A stretch of 64,000 nt of DNA from Planctomycetota bacterium. Lineage in GTDB: Bacteria; Planctomycetota; Planctomycetia; Planctomycetales; Planctomycetaceae. The stretch covers positions 46,249 to 110,248 of the forward strand of contig JAURQH010000080.1 in NCBI GenBank assembly GCA_030836185.1, in the 5' to 3' direction. How positions within the stretch are numbered: position 1 is the stretch's first letter; each line of letters begins with the position of its first letter. Made by a program: the position numbers and the translations under genes. This document shows positions 36,853 to 45,729 of this stretch, one piece after another. The notes below the pieces were generated by a model. That model searched no databases. It saw only the letters and a program-made list of their open reading frames with translations, and was not told where the DNA came from.

Positions 36853-38736
36853 TTACGCGCCTAACCGCCCGAATTGTTTATCAAGCTGCTCTTGCGTCAG
36901 GACCATTGCCGTGGGCCGACCGTGAGGGCAGTGATGTGCATCATCCACCAAATGGCGTTTTGCCAAGAGGCTTTCGATTTCTTCAGGAGTCAGCCGATGC
37001 CCGGCTTTGACTGCCGCTTTACAGGACATCATGTGAAGTAAGGAATCAACTAAGTCTCGCCGACTCGGTTTTCGGCCGGGTGTATCGAGTTCGATGACCA
37101 GATCTCGTAACACCTTGGCATGATCGGCCTTTTGCAACATCACCGGATAGCGATTCAGAAGAATCGTATTCCCCCCAAACTCTTCGACGCCGTATCCGAA
37201 TTCTGATAGCAAGTCCTGATGATCGAGCAATACGGCCGCTTCGCTGCTAGCTAACTCGATTGTCAAAGGCATGAGCAATTGCTGGGATTCTACAGTCCCT
37301 TCAAGGACACGGGGGCGTAGATACTCATACATGATCCGTTCGTGTAAGGCATGTTGATCAATGATCATCACACCACTGGGGTCGTCTACCAACAAATAAC
37401 ATTCCATGACCTGCATGGCGCGAATCTCGCCACCAAGGTATGTTTGCGGCGGAGAGGGCAGGGCAGAGGCTGTGCTCTCAGGCGTTGTAATTTCCCCATC
37501 GTTAGAAGATTGAATGGGTGAAGTGAAATCCGTTCCCTCGGAAGATGCTTGCACTGGAGGAATTGCCGCCGGCGGAACTGGTTGAGGCTCAACTCCCACT
37601 AACTCAGACTCTGCCTGTTCAAGCTGTGATTTCGCCCAGCTTGTCAACTCGAGTTTGAGTTGTTTCTGTTCTGGCGTCTCTTCGTGAGGAGTAGACGGTT
37701 TACCGGCTGGACCCGACATTGATCCATTCAAATCCATACTGAGGAACGTATCCCGAATTGCTGAGAGCACAAGACGATAGATCTGCTGAGAATCCTGAAA
37801 CCGAACTTCCCACTTACTCGGATGCACGTTGACATCCACCTGGTCACTGGGCATTTCCAGAAACAGGAACACGACAGGTTGGCGGCCCACCATCACCAAA
37901 CCACGATACGCTTCAGAAATTGCGGCTTGCACGGTTCGGTCCTGTATCCATCGACCGTTGAGAAAGAGGTACTGTCCTTTTCGGTTCGCTTTTGTGTGAC
38001 TCGGATGGGCCACGTATCCCCACAATCGCATCTCACCCATCTCTCGCTCAACCCGAATCAGTTGCGAGGTCAAATCGTTGCCATAAAACATTCGTAATCG
38101 TTCGACCAAATTTTCGGTTGCCGGCAACTCATAAGAGACTTTGTTTTGATGCCTTAAAACCATATGCAAGTTAGGGCGTGCCAATGCCACCCGAGTGAAA
38201 TACTCAGTGGCGTGTGCGTACTCAGTCGCCTTCGTTTTGAGAAACTTTCTTCGCACAGGCGTGTTGTGGAAAAGCTGTCGAACTTCGATGGATGTTCCGA
38301 AAGGGCCAGCGGCTGGCGTCACTTTTCCGAGCTTTCCCCCCTCGACTTTCAGTTCGTAAGCAGAGTCGGAATCTTGTTGGCGACTGCGAATTCGAAATTT
38401 GCTGACAGAGGCAATCGAAGCCAAAGCTTCACCACGAAACCCCATTGTATGGACAGAAAAGAGGTCTGCGTCGGAAACAATTTTACTGGTCGCGTGTGAG
38501 GAAACGGCAAGTTGAAAGTCGTCAGGATGAATTCCTTCTCCATCGTCCACAATACGGATCAACTCTGCCCCTCCGTCAATCAAATCGACTTCGATACGAG
38601 TCGAGAGCGCATCCGCAGAGTTTTCGAGTAACTCTTTGACAACCGAAGCAGGGCGTTCAATCACTTCACCGGCAGCGATCTTATTGATCACTGTGGCTTC
38701 AAGCTGTCGGATACGAGGTCCGACTGTGGTACTCAT
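36853..38736 (-). CDS. mutL: DNA mismatch repair protein MutL, endonuclease type
   Basis: A 627-residue mismatch repair ATPase. The N-terminal GHKL domain has KIAAGEVIERPASVVKEL, NSADALSTRI, DDGEGI and GFRGEALASI. A variable linker covers about 345-430. The C-terminal domain contains DQHALHERIMYE near residue 460, matching the DQHA(x)2E(x)4E endonuclease motif, and ends with SCKAAVKAGH and HHCPHGRPTAMV, which complete the zinc site. It should therefore nick DNA itself, as in bacteria without MutH. GGAG lies 6 bases before the ATG. It is not adjacent to mutS. Confidence 0.96.
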   Translation of the reverse strand: MSTTVGPRIRQLEATVINKIAAGEVIERPASVVKELLENSADALSTRIEVDLIDGGAELIRIVDDGEGIHPDDFQLAVSSHATSKIVSDADLFSVHTMGFRGEALASIASVSKFRIRSRQQDSDSAYELKVEGGKLGKVTPAAGPFGTSIEVRQLFHNTPVRRKFLKTKATEYAHATEYFTRVALARPNLHMVLRHQNKVSYELPATENLVERLRMFYGNDLTSQLIRVEREMGEMRLWGYVAHPSHTKANRKGQYLFLNGRWIQDRTVQAAISEAYRGLVMVGRQPVVFLFLEMPSDQVDVNVHPSKWEVRFQDSQQIYRLVLSAIRDTFLSMDLNGSMSGPAGKPSTPHEETPEQKQLKLELTSWAKSQLEQAESELVGVEPQPVPPAAIPPVQASSEGTDFTSPIQSSNDGEITTPESTASALPSPPQTYLGGEIRAMQVMECYLLVDDPSGVMIIDQHALHERIMYEYLRPRVLEGTVESQQLLMPLTIELASSEAAVLLDHQDLLSEFGYGVEEFGGNTILLNRYPVMLQKADHAKVLRDLVIELDTPGRKPSRRDLVDSLLHMMSCKAAVKAGHRLTPEEIESLLAKRHLVDDAHHCPHGRPTAMVLTQEQLDKQFGRLGA

Positions 38737-38847
38737 ACAACGCTCCGTCGTTCGATGTCTTCAAGAAAAAGTCGAAACGGCACTTGGAAAACTTGACTAA
38801 GTTGATTCCATCTTAACTGGCTGGCTTCTCAGTACAATACGTGGAAC

Positions 38848-40218
38848 CTATTTCTCCGAGGCTCGGCGAGCTTTGATTTCTTTAATGATCGCGGCATCAA
38901 GTTCTTTCAAACCTTCACGTGGGTTCACGTCGTAAAAGCCGACTTTGTAATGCTTAATCTTGTGATCCGCACCGATCACCACCCATAAGGGAAGTTTGGC
39001 ACCACTCTGACGGGGATCGCCAAATTTTTTCAGCAGAGAGCCATTATCACGGACAATGTCATAACCAATATTCATAAAGGAAACCAGTTTTTTGACCGCC
39101 AATACCATTTGTCGACCACCTTTTGGGTCAGCGAATTCTGAGTTCACCGCAACACCAAGAAACTTCACGCCCAGCTTTCCTCGCTTTCCATTTAAGAAAT
39201 CGAGATATCCCACTTGGCCGTAAGGTTCCTGAAGGGGATCGTCCTGATATTTCCAAAAATGAAGTACAATCACCTTGTCGTTGAGAGTTTCAGGATCGAG
39301 GATTTCGCCGTTCAGCAATCGCAAATCCAATACAGGAGCCTGCTGACCAATGAGTTGAGCCGCCAGCTTTTCGACGCCAGATTGGCGTTCTTGTTGAGTC
39401 TTGAGATCGCGGTGGATATCAATAGTGAGTGGTTGAAGTGGAGTGTTTTCTGTCACCTCATCCAGTTTCGGCAAAAGGGATGTTACGACGGCAATTTGTT
39501 CGGCTCCCAATTCTGGACGCACCATACGTTTGCCGCGATTAAGTTGTTTTTGCATCTCTTTTAGATGCTCTAAGCCTGCAATGACCTTCTCTCGTGTGCT
39601 ACTTGAGAGTGCATTTTGTTCTGACTGTTCGAGGGTTATGGAAAACTCGTCTCCACGACCAAGAAAGAGTTTTATCTGAGCGTGTAGTAACATTCCCGTT
39701 TTGGGGTCATACCGAAGCTGTTGTGCCCGACCAAAATTCGTGGTGACTAAAACTGTGATTGTCGCCTGTTCGCGAAAATCTTTGGAATCCGTCTGCACTT
39801 CATACTTCAATCGACCGACAGTCCATGATTTACCAGTCGTTCGATGATCGGCAGGCAAATAAACCGGCGGCAGGGGGATCGGCCAAGGCTGACCATCATA
39901 GTCGTAGAGTAATCCGGGGGCGCGAACGTCTTGATTCGGATTCCCCACAGTAGCACTCCAGCCAAACGATTCGGACCATGGCCATCCCGCTTGATCATTC
40001 ACGCTCCAAAACAGTGTGTTGATCGAATCATCCTGACCCTCAACAATCGAGAGTAGGGAAAACTCTTTGACGATGGTGGGTTCTTCTCCTCGTTTGTGAT
40101 GGTTCAATTTGCCTGTATATTGGATTTCCGTCATCTCCTCAGCAGAGCTGGTCGTAGCAAAGCACATTAAGGAGAGTAATACCGAAGTTACTGAGCAAAG
40201 CCGGGCGGGATTGATCAT
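38848..40218 (-). CDS. Secreted thioredoxin-fold (TlpA/AhpC-like) protein without CxxC
   Basis: A 456-residue protein with an N-terminal signal peptide (hydrophobic VTSVLLSLMCFAT, then TSSAEE cleavage-like). The first 290 residues are a beta-rich region of no known family. The C-terminal 160 residues follow the TlpA/peroxiredoxin fold: QQAPVLDLRLLNGEIL, VIVLHFWKYQDDPLQEP, and a closing LPLWVVIGADHKIKHYK. Where the redox CxxC should follow HFW, it reads KYQDDP, so disulfide chemistry is not expected. It likely acts in the periplasm, perhaps as a binding protein. It diverges from the HlyD-like gene. GGAATC lies close before the ATG. Confidence 0.78.
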   Translation of the reverse strand: MINPARLCSVTSVLLSLMCFATTSSAEEMTEIQYTGKLNHHKRGEEPTIVKEFSLLSIVEGQDDSINTLFWSVNDQAGWPWSESFGWSATVGNPNQDVRAPGLLYDYDGQPWPIPLPPVYLPADHRTTGKSWTVGRLKYEVQTDSKDFREQATITVLVTTNFGRAQQLRYDPKTGMLLHAQIKLFLGRGDEFSITLEQSEQNALSSSTREKVIAGLEHLKEMQKQLNRGKRMVRPELGAEQIAVVTSLLPKLDEVTENTPLQPLTIDIHRDLKTQQERQSGVEKLAAQLIGQQAPVLDLRLLNGEILDPETLNDKVIVLHFWKYQDDPLQEPYGQVGYLDFLNGKRGKLGVKFLGVAVNSEFADPKGGRQMVLAVKKLVSFMNIGYDIVRDNGSLLKKFGDPRQSGAKLPLWVVIGADHKIKHYKVGFYDVNPREGLKELDAAIIKEIKARRASEK

Positions 40219-40340
40219 GGTGATTCCAGGTCAAGAGGCCAAATTTGGAGCAGCAGAGGAGGGGAGAAAAAAAAATGTCCTTAATAAAAGCTTAAAGATC
40301 AACCCGTTGACAGTCCAGAGGTGAGGGTCTAGTCTGACCA

Positions 40341-40370
40341 AATTATTGGCAATTGAATTATTGGCAATTG
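40341..40370. repeat. Perfect tandem 15-bp repeat in a divergent promoter region
   Basis: Two adjacent copies of AATTATTGGCAATTG, at 40341-40355 and 40356-40370, lie between the thioredoxin-fold gene (start 40218) and the HlyD-like gene (start 40415). Each copy contains the palindrome CAATTG. The 45-base distance to the ATG and the divergent setting suggest an operator, but a simple duplication is equally possible. Confidence 0.8.
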
Positions 40371-40414
40371 ATAGTCAATCGAAGAATTTCGGTTCTCTGT
40401 TGTTTCCCCTATGT

Positions 40415-41539
40415 ATGAAAAAGAAAATACGCATGACAGCTCGCATTCTCTTTGTTGCCGTAGCAGCCTTGATGTCGACAGTTTTGGGGATCCCGACAGA
40501 AGCGCAACCCCCCTCTCGTAAAGAGGATGAATCGGCTCAAGCACCTCCCGAGCAAGTGATTGTGGAACGTGAAGCGATCAGCGTCATCAATCCCGAGAAA
40601 TATCAAATCCCCCTGCAACTCAAACCGTCCCAATTTGTCACCGTGGTTTCACCACGACATGGCGTAATCGACGACTTGAACATCAAACCGGGTAGCACCT
40701 TAACACCACAGTCTGAGATATTCCGATTAAAGAATGAAGCGGAAGTTTTGCTGGTCAAAAGAGCCGAAGCAACCGTGGCGCTTCAGCAACTTAAACTCGA
40801 ACAATCCAAACGCACGAAAGAAGCCGATTTGATTGCCGTGGCGGAAGCCGAATTGAAAGTGGCCAATGCGGAACTCGAACTTGCCAAGTTTCATCTCGAA
40901 GAGGATGTACGACGAACCGAACATCGAGCCACCGTCTTCCGAGTGTACGCGATCGAAGGAGAGTTTGTCACAGCCAATCAGAAAATCGCCGACTTGGGTG
41001 ATCCTTCAGTCATGGTCATCGAAATCCCTGTCAACAGGGAAGACGCGAAGGAAGGTGAGTCAGTCAGCTTTATGGTCGAAGAGAAAGAAATCGAAGGTAA
41101 GGTGGTTTCTGTTCTGCCTCCTGCGGAACGATTTGAACCGCTACGTGATCTGTACGATTCACTCGCCTCGGCTGTTGTCGAAGTTGAAAATCGCTCCGGG
41201 ATCTACAAAGCAGGGCAGGCCGTTTATGTGCCAGCCATCCCAAGGGATAATGTGGCCGAGGTCGCCAATACTTCGATCACTGCCGGTGAAGATGGAAAAC
41301 GCAAGGTGCAAGTGATTCGCGAGAATGTCGTTCGAGATCTTCTCATCACAGTGCTGGCACCAATTGGAGCAGATCGTTCGTATATCTCTGGCCCGTTTCA
41401 ACAAGGCGATGAGCTGATCCTGACAACCTCTCAGCCCCTTCCCGATGGAACACAACTCGCTCCTCGTACCCCCAGCGATTCCCCGGCAACGGGAACAACA
41501 ACTCCCGGTGCGACTCGTAAGCCGAGTACTGGTTTTTAG
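40415..41539 (+). CDS. HlyD-like membrane fusion / efflux adaptor protein
   Basis: A 374-residue periplasmic adaptor. A signal-type N-terminus (ARILFVAVAALMSTVLGIPTEA) is followed by a barrel-sandwich segment (QFVTVVSPRHGVIDDLNIKPGSTL), a helical hairpin near 110-165 (VKRAEATVALQQLKLEQSKR, AEAELKVANAELELAK), and the second half-motif plus beta barrel with VYAIEGEFVTANQKIADLGD. It ends with a Pro/Thr-rich tail. Such adaptors link an inner-membrane transporter to an outer-membrane channel, but no transporter or TolC-like gene is adjacent. The start is set at 40415 (MKKKIRMTARIL); 40433 is an alternative. The longer frame begins inside a tandem repeat and was rejected. Confidence 0.82.
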   Translation: MKKKIRMTARILFVAVAALMSTVLGIPTEAQPPSRKEDESAQAPPEQVIVEREAISVINPEKYQIPLQLKPSQFVTVVSPRHGVIDDLNIKPGSTLTPQSEIFRLKNEAEVLLVKRAEATVALQQLKLEQSKRTKEADLIAVAEAELKVANAELELAKFHLEEDVRRTEHRATVFRVYAIEGEFVTANQKIADLGDPSVMVIEIPVNREDAKEGESVSFMVEEKEIEGKVVSVLPPAERFEPLRDLYDSLASAVVEVENRSGIYKAGQAVYVPAIPRDNVAEVANTSITAGEDGKRKVQVIRENVVRDLLITVLAPIGADRSYISGPFQQGDELILTTSQPLPDGTQLAPRTPSDSPATGTTTPGATRKPSTGF

Positions 41540-41739
41540 ACTGAAATTCTTGCAAAGACTGCTTTAGCAGCCCGGTTTTTCATCGCAACCTGTCGTTTGT
41601 AGAGGATTTTTTCAATTCCCTTTTTTTTCAGGGAATCCTGGGAACATCTCCCCATCGAATGGGTCGATCCTCTACAATAAACGCAGGCATCATTCGGTGT
41701 TTGAATTGCGATTCCTCAAACCTATTCCGAGGCGAGACC

Positions 41740-43218
41740 GTGGCTGAAGAAAAAACAGTACCAGAAGCGGACGTTCAAGACGATAAAATCGGTAATTATG
41801 AACGCATTGAGGTTGTTGCGGGCGGAACTTCTTGCAACATTTTGGAAGTGAGCGATGGGAACCAAACCTGGGCGATGAAACTTCTGCACGAGGATAAACT
41901 CGCCGATGCTGAGGAGCGAAATTCGCTCAAACATGAGGGGAAAATTCTTCAGCAGTTGTCACATCCCGCTTTTGTCGCTTACCGGGACATGCAGATAGGC
42001 AAGAAACTTTCTTATCTCGTCATGGAATATTTCCGGGGACCAAATCTGAAGTCCTCGCTGAAAATCAATCGCCATGCCTTGCACGCTCAGTTTGAACGCC
42101 TGCTGGAGCAAGTGTGTTTGGGACTCGGTTACATGCACGAAAAAGGTTATGTGCATCGTGATGTTAAACCAGACAATGTCCTGTTCTCCAAATCGGGAGA
42201 ACTCAAAATTATTGACTTCTCGTTGACGACGAAATTCAAAACGGGAATTGCGGCATCCATTGCTGGGAAAATGAAAAACATCCAGGGTACGAGAACCTAT
42301 ATTGCCCCGGAAACCATTCAGAAAAAACAACCCTCTCCCCAGACAGATATGTATTCCCTGGGAATTACTCTGTACGAAGTTCTCACCGGAAAAACTCCGT
42401 TTGCCGGTGCGTCACCAAATGACTTGTTGATCAAACATTTGATGGATCCGCCCGTACCACCTTCGGTACACGAAAAAAATGTGACTCCCGAATTGGATCA
42501 GTTTATTTTGAAGCTGCTGGCGAAAAAACCAAGCAACCGATTTGCCGATATGAACGAAGCCTATGCCGAGATTCGTTCCTTGAAATTATTTAAGGAAGAT
42601 CCTGAGTCTCTTTCACAACGTCAACAAGCGGAAGCGAAAGAAGCCGAGAATATTTCTTACGAAGAAGTTCTCGATAGCCGGAAAGACGCAGAACGGACAG
42701 CCGCGGGTGTCAAGTTGCCACCAAAGCCTAAAAAGAAACCAGTCCCCAAATTGGAACCCAAAAAAACTTCCGCTCAGCAGCCAGCAGCCCAACAACAACC
42801 CCCACAACCACAAATGCCACCAGGATATCAAATGCCCCCTCCCGGATATCCGCAGATGCCTCCTCCAGGAATGATGCCCTATCCAATGCCTCCTGGTGGT
42901 CAACCACAATGGGCTGGGCAGCCGCAATCTCCTGGCCAAATGCCTCCGATGTCTCCTCAGCAACCCCCTCCCGGAGTTCCCGCGGGTGGTCAGCCTCCCA
43001 CACAACAGCCAAACCCTCCACAAACGCCAGTTCAGCAGCCCGCGGTGCAAGAATCTGCAGCCGAGCAGGGGGGGGAACTTCAGAACCAGCAAAAACCGAA
43101 AATTATACAATCATCAGTGATTCCGGGACGAGCCCAGGAAATTGGTTCCCATCCGTCACAACGGGGCAAAGAAGACGAGGATTTGCCCGAAATGGACGAG
43201 CTTCCCGATGTCATTTGA
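41740..43218 (+). CDS. Eukaryotic-type Ser/Thr protein kinase with Pro/Gln-rich tail
   Basis: A protein of about 492 residues. The kinase domain spans roughly 20-285: Lys47 (TWAMKLL), helix C Glu near 66, HRDVKPDN at 139-146, and APE in the activation segment followed by DMYSLGITLYEVL. The metal-binding motif reads DFS instead of DFG (159-161), and the Gly-rich loop is reduced to AGGTS. The remaining 200 residues are low complexity, including Met-Pro-Pro-Gly repeats (PPGYQMPPPGYPQMPPPG), with no membrane span. It is probably active but divergent. The GTG start at 41740 has GAGG 7 bases before it; an ATG at 41659 would add 27 residues. accA follows 96 bases later. Confidence 0.9.
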   Translation: MAEEKTVPEADVQDDKIGNYERIEVVAGGTSCNILEVSDGNQTWAMKLLHEDKLADAEERNSLKHEGKILQQLSHPAFVAYRDMQIGKKLSYLVMEYFRGPNLKSSLKINRHALHAQFERLLEQVCLGLGYMHEKGYVHRDVKPDNVLFSKSGELKIIDFSLTTKFKTGIAASIAGKMKNIQGTRTYIAPETIQKKQPSPQTDMYSLGITLYEVLTGKTPFAGASPNDLLIKHLMDPPVPPSVHEKNVTPELDQFILKLLAKKPSNRFADMNEAYAEIRSLKLFKEDPESLSQRQQAEAKEAENISYEEVLDSRKDAERTAAGVKLPPKPKKKPVPKLEPKKTSAQQPAAQQQPPQPQMPPGYQMPPPGYPQMPPPGMMPYPMPPGGQPQWAGQPQSPGQMPPMSPQQPPPGVPAGGQPPTQQPNPPQTPVQQPAVQESAAEQGGELQNQQKPKIIQSSVIPGRAQEIGSHPSQRGKEDEDLPEMDELPDVI

Positions 43219-43314
43219 AGGGGCAAGTCGTTTGATCTTTGAGTCAATCATAGGAATGATGTAATATCTCAAGCTGTTACAAATATCCCATTGATGCGAC
43301 CAAAGACTGTTTCC

Positions 43315-44301
43315 ATGGCTCTTACACACGTACTGAAATTCGAAAAGCCGATTTCCGAGTTGGAATCACAACTCGAAAAGCTCGAAAATCAGCCCGATCC
43401 TTCTCCCAGCACACGCGAATCGATCCGCAATATGCGTGTTGAGATTAACCGCATGCGACGCGAGATTTTTGAGAATCTCGACCCTTCAGAAGTGGTACAG
43501 GTTGCCCGACATCCTGATCGACCACAAACGTTGGATTATATCGAGCTACTGTTCGACGAATGGATCGAGCTGCACGGAGACCGTGCCTTTGGCGACGACC
43601 GTGCTATTCTGACTGGCTTTGCAAAACTCGAAGGGCAGAAAGTCCTATTTGTTGGCCAACATAAAGGTCGTACACTCAAAGAACGCGAAGAATGCTATTA
43701 CGGATGTGCGCACCCTGAGGGGTATCGCAAAGCTATCGGCAAGATGGAGATGGCAGCTCGGTTTGGACTCCCGATCATCTGCTTCATCGACACTCCCGGC
43801 GCCTATCCGGGAATTGGTGCCGAAGAACGCGGACAGGCTTACAACATTGCCAACAACTTGCGTGAAATGTCGACCTATAACACTCCCATTATTTGTGTGG
43901 TGATTGGGGAGGGGGGGTCTGGCGGAGCACTTGGGATCGGAATTGGTGATCACATTTGTGTGATGGAGTACGCCTATTATTCCGTGATTAGCCCTGAAGG
44001 TTGTGCGGGAATTCTATGGAAGTCGGTCGAACACAAAGACAAAGCCGCTCGTGCTCTGAAGTTCACGAGTAAATCGTTGTTGGGACTGGGCGTGATTGAC
44101 GAAATTATTCCCGAGCCTCTGGGGGGAGCACATCGCGATCATTGGCAAACAGCCACCATGCTGAAAAGCTCGCTGATCAAAGCTCTTAAAGATTTGCAAG
44201 CGATTCCCAAAGACCAACTGCTTGATCGAAGGTATCAAAAATTCCGAAACTACGGCGTCTTTGAGGAGGTATCAGAAACCACAGAAACGGACATCGCCTA
44301 A
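43315..44301 (+). CDS. accA: Acetyl-CoA carboxylase carboxyltransferase subunit alpha
   Basis: A 328-residue protein. MALTHVLKFEKPISELESQL aligns with the family N-terminus, so I chose the ATG at 43315 over ones 7 codons upstream. The carboxyltransferase core shows LDYIELLFDEWIELHGDRAF, then GHQKGRTL-like VGQHKGRTLKER, IDTPGAYPGIGAEERGQA and GEGGSGGALGIG. With AccD it transfers CO2 from carboxybiotin to acetyl-CoA to make malonyl-CoA for fatty acid synthesis. accD, accB and accC are not in the window. It lies between a kinase gene and a serine hydrolase gene on the same strand. Confidence 0.96.
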   Translation: MALTHVLKFEKPISELESQLEKLENQPDPSPSTRESIRNMRVEINRMRREIFENLDPSEVVQVARHPDRPQTLDYIELLFDEWIELHGDRAFGDDRAILTGFAKLEGQKVLFVGQHKGRTLKEREECYYGCAHPEGYRKAIGKMEMAARFGLPIICFIDTPGAYPGIGAEERGQAYNIANNLREMSTYNTPIICVVIGEGGSGGALGIGIGDHICVMEYAYYSVISPEGCAGILWKSVEHKDKAARALKFTSKSLLGLGVIDEIIPEPLGGAHRDHWQTATMLKSSLIKALKDLQAIPKDQLLDRRYQKFRNYGVFEEVSETTETDIA

Positions 44302-44335
44302 CCGCGAGCGTTCAATGACAGCGAGAGTCTCTTCT

Positions 44336-45529
44336 ATGAAACATCATCATGTCCTCTCGCGACGAATGGCTTTAAAGCAGTCTCTCAGAGTGTCAGCCTC
44401 GATTACGTTTGGTCGTCATCTGCTAACAGAACGAGAATCGAACGCAGTAGAACTAACGTCACAGTTTGGGCCGGTCGAAGAAATACTTCTTCAAGCCATC
44501 ACTCAAAAAGTGTTTCCGGGATGTTCGGTCGCCTTGGGGAACAGCAATTCCGTTCTATGGAGTTCTGGCTTTGGGTATTTGAGTCTGTCAAAGCAGAAAA
44601 TGGTCAGTCCAAACACGCTTTACGATTTGGCTTCGTTAACAAAAGTTGTTGGAACTGCCTCGGTCGCGGTTCAGTTATTGGCAAGTGAATCTTTGGCTCT
44701 CAACGATTCGGTTTCGAAATGGATTCCTGAATTTGTCGCCAATCATGACGAGTCTGCCCTGCGAGAAGAAATCACCATACAACATTTGTTGACTCACACG
44801 AGTGGATTGCCAGCCTGGAAACCGATTTACAAATCGGCGTCGAATTACAAAGAGACTATAGCTGCCATCTGCCAAACCGATCTGGAACAACCACCGGGTG
44901 AGAAGTATCGCTACAGCGACCTTGGAATGATGCTGCTGGGCGAGATATTAAGTCGGGCCGGAAAATCACCTCTGGCTAAACTTGAACAAGATTTGGTTTT
45001 CAAGCCGCTGGGAATGAATCAGACTCTCAGAAATCCTCCCCAAAAATGCTGGAGCGAGGTCGCACCCACCGAACGAATTGGAGACAGCCAGAATTTCTAT
45101 CAGGGCGTTGTTCACGATGAGAATGCTCGTGGCGGTGAAGGACTCACGGGACACGCGGGTTTGTTTTCGAATGTGGTTGATTTGTCCAAGTTTGCCCAAG
45201 CTTGGCTGAACGCCGTCAGAGGAGACAAATCATTGTTTGATTCCACTCTCGCTCGCCAATTTTCTTCACGTCAGAAGATTCCGGGAGATTCTCGCCGGGG
45301 ATTGGGTTGGCAGTTGTTTTCACCGGGAGGATCGGGAGGGACATTGCTGTCTGAATCTGCCTTCGGCCATACCGGCTTCACAGGGACATCACTCTGGATT
45401 GATCCCGAGAAAGATCTGTTCCTGATTCTGCTTTCCAACCGCGTCCACCCAACGCGAAAGAATTCCCGACATCTTGCTATCAGGCGTCAATTCGCAGACA
45501 CAATTGTCAGGGCACTGAAGCAGTCCTGA
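44336..45529 (+). CDS. Serine hydrolase, beta-lactamase/D-aminopeptidase (class C-like) family
   Basis: A 397-residue exported enzyme. The N-terminus MKHHHVLSRRMALKQSLR carries a twin-arginine motif (SRRMALK) before a short hydrophobic run. The SxxK catalytic motif is in LASLTKVVGT, the second motif is YSDLG (YxN-like) in EKYRYSDLGMML, and HTGFTG near the end replaces the KTG box. HLLTHTSGLPAW is typical of the family. Substrates range from beta-lactams to esters and D-peptides and cannot be assigned here. The start at 44336 avoids overlap with accA; ATG 44315 is possible. The Tat motif suggests folded export. Confidence 0.9.
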   Translation: MKHHHVLSRRMALKQSLRVSASITFGRHLLTERESNAVELTSQFGPVEEILLQAITQKVFPGCSVALGNSNSVLWSSGFGYLSLSKQKMVSPNTLYDLASLTKVVGTASVAVQLLASESLALNDSVSKWIPEFVANHDESALREEITIQHLLTHTSGLPAWKPIYKSASNYKETIAAICQTDLEQPPGEKYRYSDLGMMLLGEILSRAGKSPLAKLEQDLVFKPLGMNQTLRNPPQKCWSEVAPTERIGDSQNFYQGVVHDENARGGEGLTGHAGLFSNVVDLSKFAQAWLNAVRGDKSLFDSTLARQFSSRQKIPGDSRRGLGWQLFSPGGSGGTLLSESAFGHTGFTGTSLWIDPEKDLFLILLSNRVHPTRKNSRHLAIRRQFADTIVRALKQS

Positions 45530-45729
45530 ATCATCATTCACAGTTAATGAGTCCAATACCTACCGGATCTCCAACGTCCGATAATGTCTGTTATGTTAAA
45601 ATCATGAATCACAAATACTCTGTAAATACAGGGGTTTTCAACTTAGAGCCATTTCACCTGCTCTGAAATGCGACGTTGGAAATTAAAAAGCCGTGGCTTG
45701 AGGCATCGTGATTTCGGAGACACTCAGTT

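Noticed and set aside
40346..40414. Longer start of the HlyD-like protein
   Set aside because: This frame begins inside the tandem repeat and produces a repeated AIELLAID, an artefact of the duplication.
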